Part shown: in pieces, positions 1-7,560 of the stretch | How positions within the stretch are numbered: the first letter of the stretch is position 1 | Layout: each line of letters begins with the position of its first letter | Assembly: GCA_018296165.2 (NCBI GenBank) | Contig: JACKQL020000287.1 | Coordinates: forward strand, 1 to 16,012 | Source: Termitomyces sp. T153 | Lineage: Eukaryota; Basidiomycota; Agaricomycetes; Agaricales; Lyophyllaceae | Direction of reading: 5' to 3' | Length of the DNA: 16,012 bases | Position numbers and translations under genes: made by a program | The notes under the pieces: model-generated | What the model was told of the DNA's origin: nothing | Databases searched by the model: none | What the model saw: the letters and a program-made list of their open reading frames with translations, nothing else

Positions 1-8
1 TCGTGACA
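1..8 (-). repeat. Start of 3' LTR (first 8 bp only)
   Basis: The minus strand reads TGTCACGA, against TGTCACAA at the 5' LTR start (5991). The single difference is a CG-to-CA change, which fits methylation decay. Eight bases alone are weak evidence; the adjoining purine tract is what makes the call credible. Confidence 0.5.
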
Positions 9-21
9 TCACCCCCCCTTC
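9..21 (-). promoter_or_regulatory. Polypurine tract (plus-strand DNA primer)
   Basis: The minus strand reads GAAGGGGGGGTGA directly before the LTR start TGTCAC. An LTR element uses such an RNase H-resistant purine tract immediately upstream of its 3' LTR to prime second-strand synthesis. Position and composition fit. It could still be a chance G-run in a G-rich region. Confidence 0.55.
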
Positions 22-338
22 AGCATCGAGACCCTTCGAGACGCGGGGAGCAGGATGGGGATCGGCGGGGCATGGGAGTTGAAGCCCAGCAATATTGATC
101 AGTCCGCAGCGAGTGATAGCGGCATGGGAGACAAAGTCGAAGCATGGCCGCCGCTTTGTCAGGGTTCTCTTCAATCAATTAAAAGCCTTGGACGTACCCC
201 GGGATTTCCCAAATTTTGTCATGTCTTCCCCCAGCATTCCAGTAGTCTCTCCTGCTGATTTGGATGAGGTGGTGGTGTACGACAGTGGGGGGGAGGAGTT
301 TGAGCATTGGCACTGCGCTAGTGTCAGGGACTGGAGTC

Positions 339-388
339 GTAAGTGGTGTCGACTTGTCTTCTTGGGATGACTGACAGGGTTTTTGTAG
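339..388 (+). other. Spliceosomal intron 1 (50 nt) of the antisense gene
   Basis: The donor is GTAAGT and the acceptor TTTTTGTAG. A CTGAC branch-point match (CTRAY consensus) lies about 14 nt before the acceptor. Removing it joins codon parts C and AG and moves the frame exactly from the one open before 338 to the one open after 389. The size is typical of basidiomycete introns. Confidence 0.6.
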
Positions 389-1048
389 AGTCGTCTGTGG
401 TGGTGGTGGTGGATTTTCCGGGGGTCCCAAAGCGGACCAAGTTTTGTCCCGCATTGCCAAAGGAGGGGAGCATGGGGTGGTCTGTGGGGAAGGCAGGGCT
501 TTTGTTGGGTGGTCAGGGAAAGGGGGCATCCTCGGCAGTGATTTGTGGAAAGCGCTGAGCCTCCCCGTCCTTGGGGGCGGGACCCAGCAAGAGGCTGCAT
601 GGGCGCAAGCTGTCGGCAGGGCCTCCGGAGTCTCTCCTCTTTTCTCCCACCCTGGGCGTTCCCCTGGAATGGTCGTTGAGTCCCCCCATGCCTATTCCTT
701 TGATCACGGAGGTCTTCCTTTGCAAGCAGGTGGAGGCTTTGATGACATCATTGGCAGTATGGGAGGGTGAGCTCTGACGGGCAAGGGAGGACTGTGATGT
801 GGCGTGGATGGAGAAAGAGGCGATGGGGTGGGAAAGGAACACATTGGTGCGCATGGCGACAGAGCGAGCGTTAGAGGTGTGGGGCTTGCGGGAGCGTCTG
901 ACGCAGATGGAGGGGCAGCCTGCGGGGGAAGTGGAGGGGTGGGGATGAGTTCTGGGGGGGGATGTGCTGTGGGTGGAGCTGGAGGCGGTGAGGTGGAGGG
1001 AGGATTGGTTGGCCAACGAGGCTGCTTCGGGGCGTGTGGGGATCCTTT

Positions 1049-1103
1049 GTGAGTTGTCTTCCGTTCCTCCATTTGTTACTGATGGTTCATTTTCTGGGGT
1101 TAG
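1049..1103 (+). other. Spliceosomal intron 2 (55 nt) of the antisense gene
   Basis: The donor is GTGAGT, the acceptor GGGGTTAG, with a CTGAT branch-like site inside TTACTGATGG. Splicing joins GILC to WVREHWVLLDG and restores the frame that stays open (apart from the TAG at 1163) to the stop at 1403-1405. The intron has none of the heptad pattern of its flanks. Confidence 0.65.
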
Positions 1104-2182
1104 GCTGGGTGCGGGAGCATTGGGTCCTCTTGGATGGTGCCTTTGCAGCGTTTGCGTTGATTTAGGACGGGTTGTTGCAGGGGTCTGCAGTTCAGCCCCC
1201 AGAGTTGCAGCAGGGGATGGCGCGATTGGAGAGGTTGCTGGCGGGGCATTGGCGATGCAATGCGGTGGCCCCGGGGCCGTGGTGGGAGGTGGTGGCTGAT
1301 GTGGGGGAGGCGTTGCCGGGGTTGGCAGAGGTCTTGGCAGTGGTGCAGGCCCAGATGAAAGTTGATCTGGGGATAGGGTTGCCGGGGGATCCGGGGAGGG
1401 AGTGAGGTGGGTGCAGGCCTCATTTCTTGTTGCTTTTGGACTTGCTCCCTCCCTTGCCTTCTATATATATGTAATTTTGTACGCGAACATGTTCTTTTCT
1501 TGGTCCCTGGGCATGTGAAGTAAGGTTTTAGTTTGTATGAGGGTGGAGTAAGCAAAACACACAGGGGTGTGAGTGGGAGTTGAATCCTTAGTGAATCCAG
1601 AGGCAGGGGTTACGCCCACTAGTGCCGTCTGTGCTGGCTAGTCCCGGGGTTTGTTGGGATGGGGCAGGGCATCGCAGGGAGGGCTCCTGAGGTTTGGCGG
1701 GGGTGGTGGGAGTTCTCCTGTGGAGTTCCGTGGCATTTTGGGGTGGTGTTATTGGGTTTGATTCTTGGAATTTCTGACCAGGGGTGTAGGGGTTTTCTTT
1801 AGTCTGCGGCGGGGATGTGCGCTGTGTTGGTACCGGAGGGCAGACCTTCGAATCTTTCACGGGTGTCCAGCGGGTTTGGGGCTTTGGTTTTCTTGGCAGT
1901 GCAGTTGGCGGGGGGGACGGAGGTCTTCCCGTGATCTGGCCCTTATGCCGGCACTGGTGGCAAAGGCGGCGGGGCCCTCTTCATTGGTGGGGGTCGGTGG
2001 GGCAAGGTTCGTCCTTGCGGCATAGTTGGTCCAGAGAGGGGTCCTTGTAATGAGTTGGCAGGAGCGGGTTCTGGGCTGTGGGTTTGGTCAGCGTGGGGGC
2101 GGAGATACTCCCTCAGGGTGAGGATCTCTGGGTTGAGGATGCCTGGAGATTTTCATTTGGTGGGGTTGTGCAGGGCAAGCTC

Positions 2183-2321
2183 CAGAGTATTGCGCTTGGT
2201 GAAGGGCACTTGGGATTGGGCTTGCTGTGCTCCGGGGTGTTGGTCTGGGTCGAGGTCGTGTTCCGGAGTATTGCATCTGTGAGTGGGCATGTTTGAGTGG
2301 TGCTTTGGTGTGCTCCGGAGT
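2183..2321. repeat. Diverged direct repeat, two copies of about 58 bp
   Basis: The copy at 2183-2239 starts CAGAGTATTGC and ends TGTGCTCCGGGGTGT. The copy at 2264-2321 starts CGGAGTATTGC and ends TGTGCTCCGGAGTGT. About 24 bp separate them. Starts and ends match closely, while the middles have diverged, both keeping GGGCA followed by TTGG or TTGA. Confidence 0.5.
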
Positions 2322-3142
2322 GTCAATGACTGAGGGGGCAGGATGCAGGGTAATTAGTCCCGACCAGTTCCTTTGGGTCCAGAGCCAAAATTTGAGGTTC
2401 CAGGTCATCTACGTGGCATTGCTTTCCTGACCAAAGGTAAGTCCTGAGACAGACAGAGGGGTCTTACGTATTTCTGACACTCCCTTGAGTTTTGAGGTCT
2501 GTTGGAGTTGTATTGGTGGATGTTTCTTTTGGGCAGGGGCAGCGCAGGGGTTGGTTGGGGAATGGCTCGCCTCAGCAGAGATGCTTCAGGGTTATTCTGA
2601 GGGTTGTTCCTTCCTGGGGGTCAGTGGTTCCTTCATCAGGGAAGAAGTGGGCAGTCCTGGAGTCGACACAAGGGTCACTTGGTGGGGGGTTTGTTGGTTG
2701 TGTTGGCTTTGGGGGGGGTGCGGGCAGAGGAAGGGGTCTGAGGTGCATTTTGTCGGTCTGCAGTTCCAAGTGTGAGTACCAGGGGTCTGGAGCTGATGCA
2801 AGGGTTGGAGTTGGGTCTTAACTTGCAAGTGGGGTTGTGTCGCGAATTGGAGAGGGAGCTCCAGTGTGGGGTTTTTTGCAGAGCAGCAGAGTTGTCACGC
2901 AGGAGTGGCGGTGGCTCCTGGAGCTGAGCTTGGATGGGGGGAGATGGTTGTTCATGATTGTTGGGGGGCGGCGGGGAAGTCGGTTGCGGGGAGGCACTAG
3001 AGTGGGACTCCCTGGGAGTCGTGGCAGGGTTGAGGCAACTCTTCATTTGTGTTCCGGAGCGGCCCAGAGATTGTTGCAAATGTGGGGGTGGCAGTGGGGA
3101 GAGGCACCGCTCGCTTCTTGGGGAAGGCATCAGTGACCTTTA

Positions 3143-3234
3143 GGGTACTCTGAGAGATTACTTTGCATGTGGCCTGCTTCTGGGTACTCCAAAGAGGATA
3201 CTTCGTATGTGGCTGGCTTCTGGGTGCTCCGATG
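3143..3234. repeat. Diverged tandem repeat of about 39-40 bp, 2.3 copies
   Basis: Unit 1 (3143-3181) starts GGGTACTCTGAGAG and ends ATGTGGCCTGCTTCT. Unit 2 (3182-3221) starts GGGTACTCCAAAGAGG and ends ATGTGGCTGGCTTCT. A third partial unit starts GGGTGCTCCGATG. A weaker relative (GAACTACTTTGTATAGGG) appears near 3640. Confidence 0.55.
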
Positions 3235-5360
3235 ATGTGGTCCCTGTTCAACGGACATATTCTGGCGTAGGGGTGGGATTCGGAGCGGGTGGTGATTTAT
3301 GTTGCGGAGTTGGGGCTACCAGGGCATCGTTGTTGGGTTGGCGCCATACGTTCCCTTGATCAAATGTCGTAGTCAGAGCGGAGGCCCTGGAGTCATGTTG
3401 CCAGGGTCCGGAGCTGTGTCGAGGGGTTCGGAGGGGGTCAGAGGGGTGGGTCAGGCAGTTTTGGGCTGGCGCAGGGTTGTTTGGGTCGTCGAGCCAGGTG
3501 GGGGAGGTCCTTTAAGGATACCGGAGCGTGTGCCCTTTGGGTCGTCAGGTCGCTTGAGCGGCTGGTCGACGTGTTCTGGATGGTGGTGGGGCTTCTCCCT
3601 CCCTTATATGAACATGTCAGCGAGTTCAGAGTACTTAGGGGAACTACTTTGTATAGGGTCCTTTTTCCTATAGTTAGTTCGGGGTGGCTCCTATGCTGGG
3701 GGTTCCTTTGTGGGAGGTGGCGGAGTCTGGTGGTGGAGTTTAGGTTTGGGGGTGGCATGTGGGGAGGGTCAGCATCAAGGGTCCTCAATGTCGGGGGTTC
3801 TGGATTGTGTGGGAGTAGGTGTTGAAATAGCGGTATGGTCCGGAGTTGCCCCTTGTCAAGAGTTGGGGTGCCATGGTTCTCCTTGTTAACTTTGGGGCTG
3901 GGCTTTGGGTGGCAGGGTGGAGGGTGCATAGCCATTCTTTTCTTGACCGTCTAGAGGCTCGGAGATGTCTTGGTCTTGTTCCGGGGTTTGTCGGGGTTGG
4001 GTCGGAGGTGTCAGGGCCCCTTTATTTGTTGGGCGGGGGTGATGGCCAAATCGACCGAGGTCCAGAAGCAGGTTCTGGAGTTGGAGTGTAGCCTAGGTCT
4101 GGGGTTCTTGCTCTGTTGTTGGGGTTGTTGGGTTTGAGCTTGATTTTGGTGGTTTTGGGGCTAGTTGTCAGAGGGCGTAGTTCCTCGGGGGTGATTGGGG
4201 TGAGGGTCAGGTAGTTGATAGTAGGGTTCAGTGATGTTGTTGGTGATTAGTCGCATTCGTCAGTCTGTGGGGTTGCTAGTGGGTCGGTGGATCCACAGGC
4301 GGGCTTCGGGAAAGTGTGTTCTCAGTGGTCTCATCGTGGCTGGCGATCCTTTGCGCAATGGGTGACTGTTTTGTGGCGGGTTGGCGTTATTGTTTGTCGG
4401 AGGGTTGGTGCAGTGCTGGAGACATTGTTGCTCATTTGGTTGGGTGGTCGCCGGGTTTTGGAATGCTGTTCTTTTGGTGATGTCAGGGTCAATTTTGTGT
4501 GAGGGAACGGAGTTGGCGGAAAGGGTAAGGGTGGGGTGGGAGATGATTTGACGGTTTGCGTGAGGGGTTCAAGGTTGGGTGTGGGTTGGGGAGGGTGTCC
4601 GTGGGGGGAGCCGTTGCATGGATGTAACCGGAGCGGAGGGGACGTTTGGTGTCGGATCCGCGACTCAATGTGCCTTGGCAAATTGGGCAGGGCCGTATGA
4701 ATCATAAGGGTTTCCAGGCATGGGTAGACCATAGACATTGGAGTTATTTAATCATGTGTGCGGAGATAATGCAGGCATCACGGATGGGGTAAGGTAGAGT
4801 CTTGATATTATGTCAGGTTCCGCTGACTCCGGGGGCTCAGCTGCACTGGGTGAGTCCTTACTAGGTGGGCGTGATCCCCTTGCACTGGCAACCGAACACT
4901 CGAAAGCATTCTGGGCACTGATGGCTTGTGCGGATAGTTGGTGGGATGTGATCTGGACAGGTCCGGGGAGGTCTGGAGAAGTTGGATTGCGAGGAAACGG
5001 GACGGGCTTGGCAGGGTTCAGGCAGAAGACTGTATGGGAGATTTGCAGACGCAAAGGAGTAGGTGGCTATGCGATCAATGGGAGCGGAGCCGGGGTTTGA
5101 TGGGAGATCAATTGGGGTTGATGGAGTCTGGGACCGAGCGAAGAGCAAGGTTCGGACCTGGTGAAAGAGTGTCAGGGTTCGTAATCATAATCGCGGAGTT
5201 TGTGAGGTCGTTAAGGTTGAGGAGGACTTGGGCACAACGGCCGGACGGAGTCACTGAGACAGCATCGGACGAAATGAAATGGAGTCAATAAGGAACAAGA
5301 GTAGATTCGAGTGGAGATATGAAACAATAACGAGAATGATAATGAAATGGAAACAAGACA

Positions 5361-5416
5361 AGACCGGGAGACTGAGATAAGACCAGGAGACTGAGATAAG
5401 ACCAGGAGACTGAGAG
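5361..5416. repeat. 19-bp tandem repeat, 3 copies
   Basis: The unit AGACCAGGAGACTGAGATA occurs at 5361-5379 (with one G for A), 5380-5398 and 5399-5416 (truncated). It lies in the purine-rich (plus) tract downstream of the LTR TATA box. A short ACACAAA repeat follows near 5431-5450. Confidence 0.8.
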
Positions 5417-5518
5417 TAAGGAAAACGAAACACAAAACACAAAACACAAGAAGGAAACAATCAGACCATAGGTAACGTTAAGCAATATCAAGACTAGAGT
5501 ACGAAGAGCTACTTGACG

Positions 5519-5527
5519 TTTTATATA
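5519..5527 (-). promoter_or_regulatory. TATA-like box of the 5' LTR
   Basis: The minus strand reads CAGTATATAAAACGTC. This is the only strong TATA match in the LTR. It lies about 460 bp inside the LTR and just before the pyrimidine-rich stretch expected of a fungal leader, so it likely marks the U3/R transition. Confidence 0.4.
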
Positions 5528-5815
5528 CTGACTACTGGAGAACTTTGGGGTACGTTGGCTGCGGTGGCGGGGCTTGGCAGAGCTCGACAGAGTGGGTGGG
5601 TGTTGGTTGCGATCGAGGGTCGGGCTGCGCTGATATGTTGATGGGATCATTTGGGAATGCGGGTCGCCCCGAGGTTGTTGTGATACTCCAGAATGGGTCG
5701 GAGGAACCAGGGTGTTGAGTTGATGATGGGTGGTGAAGATCGGGAACAGTGGGGGTGGTTCTTGGGGTTTGGGAGATCCAGGGTAAGTGTCAGTGGTTGT
5801 GGGGAAGGCATCAAA

Positions 5816-5878
5816 GTTGGCCAGGGGGCTGTCGGAGTTAGCCAGGGAGGCGTCGGAGTTAGCTGACGTTGCATCGGG
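5816..5878. repeat. 21-bp tandem repeat, 3 copies, in LTR U3
   Basis: The units at 5816-5836, 5837-5857 and 5858-5878 begin GTTGGCCAGGG, GTTAGCCAGGG and GTTAGCTGACG and end in TCGGA or TCGGG. A further partial start (GCTAACC) follows. Lying upstream of the TATA-like box on the minus strand, they could be promoter (enhancer-like) repeats. That role is inference. Confidence 0.75.
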
Positions 5879-5991
5879 GCTAACCAAAATAGGCGCGGGG
5901 CATGGGCGGAAGTTCGGCAGAGTGTTGGGGGTTTTGGGGAATCGGGAGGTTGCTGGACGATGTGCGGGGGTCCAGGGGACAGGTTGTGACA

Positions 5992-6997
5992 TCTGCTAAT
6001 TGCAGAGCCATTCTAACACAAGGATTCTCCCAAATGTATGAAGTCCAAGCTGATGAAGACCATCGTCCTAGAGGTTTGATAATGTCTTCTGAGATCCTCA
6101 ATGATGCATAATAAGTGGCGCCTCCTGCTCATGCTGAATGGCCTCCAAATGAATGATCAACAAATGAAAATAGTTTTGATTCAAGCCACGCACTTGTTGG
6201 AAAAGATCCATCTTCTTGTAAAAATAAGGTATGACGAAAAACATGGAGCTTGTCCCTGCTTCTGACATAGTCCTGTAACATAGATACTGGATTGGCTATT
6301 TCTTGGTGGGTAAATAGAATGTTGGTGCCATGGAAGAATGGGTTGGTTTTATGATAGGGTAGGGTATCCTGCATATCCTTGTGTGAACTTGAGTGATGAG
6401 TGCTGACTCACCTTGCGCCAGTCAGTGGTCTCCTTTGCCGTCCTCTTCACCAGCTCCTCCTGACCTGTGACACACATAGAAACAACAGGACATCATGGTA
6501 ACAAACAGAAAATCATCATATTCCTTGGTCCGTCGTGCTGTACTCATGAAAGATGTGAGATGATATGACTGTAGAGGCAATTTTCTATGAATTGGATTGG
6601 CATGTACTTTCCTAGAGCCTCTGATGGTAGTTTGGACTAAAGGATGTGATCTATTGGCATCAAAGTCTGGATAAAAATTGTGGATAAAGTGTTGAAGCCC
6701 AGTAAGATACTTAGGGCCAGATGCAATGTATTTTGATGTGTAAGCAATGTATTGTGATAATGTCTGTGGTGTTGGATCAAGAGGAATGTTGTGGTTCATA
6801 CAAAACCTAACATAGTCTTGCGCTCCTGTCACATAACTGCTGGCAGTTGACTTTTCAATGGCATGGACCTGAAGATGAAAGGTAAGAGCATCTAGATCTG
6901 CTAATGCCATTGGAGAGTGGATCACCGAATTTTGATTTGACAATCTGCCCAGCATGCTTAAAAGCACACTTTCCATTGCACTGGCAATAAATCTCAA
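5992..6997 (-). pseudogene. Tyrosine recombinase (YR integrase), decayed
   Basis: The N-terminal SAM-like DNA-binding part (6997-6540) shows TFHLQVHAIEKSTASSYVTG, DYVRFCMNHNIPLDPTP, YLTGLQHFIHNFYPDFDANR and HPLVQTTIRGSRKV. The catalytic part starts at FVTMMSCCFYVCHRSG, with the box I Arg at 6464-6466. A frameshift follows near 6455. It resumes as TDWRKVSQHSSLKF, LPYHKTNPFFHG, RDKLHVFRHTLFLQEDGSFP and FGGHSA, with the His at 6138-6140. The box II Arg expected next is TGA at 6129-6131. The frame continues to LGRWSSSAW and SYIW, where Tyr at 6036-6038 is the nucleophile. These enzymes integrate the circular cDNA instead of a DDE integrase. The coding sequence runs into the LTR at 5991. Confidence 0.8.
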
Positions 6998-7560
6998 GGA
7001 GGCTCAAAGAGGCAGACACAATCTGCAGGAAATTTTCTCTTGTATTTGTTGAAAAGTAGACAAGATAACATGTTGGCTTTGATGTTGTCTTTACCCGCAA
7101 TGTGACAAACTCTCAAATCAATTCCTGTCTGAAGTATTATACCTGCAACTGTGCAGATCACCAAATTATGAAAAGGTTCTGCAGCTCCCAATGTGTTGAA
7201 CACTGCAACTGAATCCAGACTGTCTGTAAATATAAGAAAACGCCAAGGTGAATGATTAAAAGCTGCAGCATGAGAAATTGCTGAAAGGATAGCAAGGAGT
7301 TTGAGGAAGAAGATATCAATCTTTATAGATGTATTGTTCAGCTCAATCTGATAAGCAAATCCATTTCCTGCATATACAAATGCCATCCCTAGTTTCAAGC
7401 TGGCATCCATCCAAATGACTATGTCTGCTGATTTGTTGGACCATTTTGTCATTTCCAGGAATCTGACCCCATAGTTGGGATGATCTTGATCAACCAAGTC
7501 AGATCTGTCACCACTTCTTTATTGAGGTAGATTCCAGCATGCATTGTCTTTTTTCAGCCA
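6994..7560 (-). pseudogene. RNase H domain of the tyrosine-recombinase element
   Basis: A 167-codon stretch starts 7497, preceded in another frame by AGIYLNKEVVTDLTWL. It shows VIWMDASLKLGMAFVYAGNG (first catalytic Asp), then IDIFFLKLLAILSAI, RFLIFTDSLDSVAVFN (Asp kept), and GIDLRVCHIAGKDNIKANML. The Glu expected in FFLELLAI is Lys (AAA at 7300-7302). The last catalytic Asp, expected in A-D-M-L-S, is Asn (AAC at 7072-7074). Both are G-to-A changes in a former CpG. SRLL has become SCLL by the same process. The fold follows the RT directly, as in DIRS/Ngaro elements. A TGA after LFEPP separates it from the recombinase frame. Confidence 0.75.

Larger units (their letters stand above)
221..1405 (+). 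pseudogene. Spliced coiled-coil protein gene, antisense within the LTR element (decayed)
   Basis: Three exons join cleanly: 221-338, 389-1048 and 1104-1405. Together they make 1080 nt, exactly 360 codons with the TGA stop. Each reading-frame change falls at a GT...AG intron, so no frameshift is needed. The protein starts MSSPSIPVVSPADLDEVVVY, giving an acidic, Pro/Ser-rich N-terminus. A segment with VDFPGVPKR follows. From about nt 715 to 1040 there is a Glu/Arg/Leu-rich heptad-like stretch (AREDCDVAWMEKEA, LRERLTQMEG, DWLANEAASG). The C-terminal part reads WWEVVADVGE and QAQMKVDLG. Four in-frame stops break it: TGA at 556, 775 and 946, and TAG at 1163. Several are explicable as CGA-to-TGA or CAG-to-TAG changes. 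I believe similar unnamed proteins are abundant in Agaricomycete genomes, but this is from memory. I cannot assign a function; a gag-like or accessory role is only a guess. The start is the ATG with G at -3. Confidence 0.6.
1406..5289. other. Non-coding, G/T-skewed interior of the LTR element
   Basis: About 3.9 kb in which the plus strand is visibly rich in G and T, and the minus strand in C and A. Open stretches on the minus strand are Pro/Thr/Ser-rich and match nothing I know. Plus-strand stretches are Gly/Trp/Val-rich. Both look like by-products of the composition. I searched by eye for RT (Y/F-x-D-D), integrase (HHCC, DDE), protease and CCHC motifs and found none. The stretch near 4750-5280 is closer to normal composition and should contain the element's leader and primer-binding site, but I could not place the site. 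The word CCGGAG recurs many times between 1830 and 4640. Confidence 0.5.
1..5991 (-). mobile_element. LTR retrotransposon lacking gag-pol (LARD-like), nearly complete
   Basis: The element reads right to left. Its 5' LTR begins at 5991 with TGTCACAACCTG on the minus strand. At the left edge the minus strand reads GAAGGGGGGGTGA and then TGTCACGA, which is a purine tract followed by the same LTR start. That is the expected order of polypurine tract and 3' LTR. The 3' LTR itself is almost wholly outside the window. No reverse transcriptase, integrase, protease or CCHC gag motif was found on either strand of the 5 kb interior, so the element looks non-autonomous. The only recognisable coding content is an antisense spliced gene at 221-1405. 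Gypsy rather than copia parentage is a guess from the TGTCAC ends. No tRNA primer-binding site was identified with confidence. Confidence 0.6.
5290..5991 (-). repeat. 5' LTR (inner edge approximate)
   Basis: The outer end is TGTCACAACCTG at 5991, abutting the end of the tyrosine-recombinase remnant. Read on the minus strand it contains a C-rich upstream part with a 21-bp tandem repeat, a TATA-like box near 5523, and then a T/C-rich leader with a 19-bp tandem repeat, as expected for U3-R-U5. The inner end cannot be fixed because the partner LTR is outside the window. It may lie as early as about 5468, where TGGTCTGATTG could serve as a primer-binding site, or to the left of 5290. A 235-codon open stretch on the minus strand here is not considered a gene. 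Confidence 0.5.

Noticed and set aside
1900..2000. CHQCRHKG on the minus strand, resembling the start of a CCHC zinc knuckle
   Set aside because: The spacing is right, but the His and last Cys are absent (Gln and Pro) and no gag context surrounds it. Chance is likely.
2675..3130. Pro/Ser-rich 151-codon open frame on the minus strand, and similar ones at 3438-3935 and 4331-4738
   Set aside because: The C/A-rich minus strand naturally yields long Pro/Thr/Ser frames. No motif, start context or intron structure supports them.
5455..5475. TGGTCTGATTG (minus) as a tRNA primer-binding site
   Set aside because: It would leave only about 55 bp between the TATA-like box and the LTR end, and the preceding bases do not end in CA. 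It matches no tRNA 3' end I can name.
5285..5992. 235-codon open frame on the minus strand
   Set aside because: It coincides with the 5' LTR: its repeats are the 21-bp and 19-bp tandem units translated, and it shows no domain. A non-coding LTR explains it better.
6380..6420. GTGAGT on the minus strand within the recombinase gene as an intron donor
   Set aside because: The flanking coding sequence (DWRKV, then SQHSSLKF) continues without interruption, so no intron is needed.
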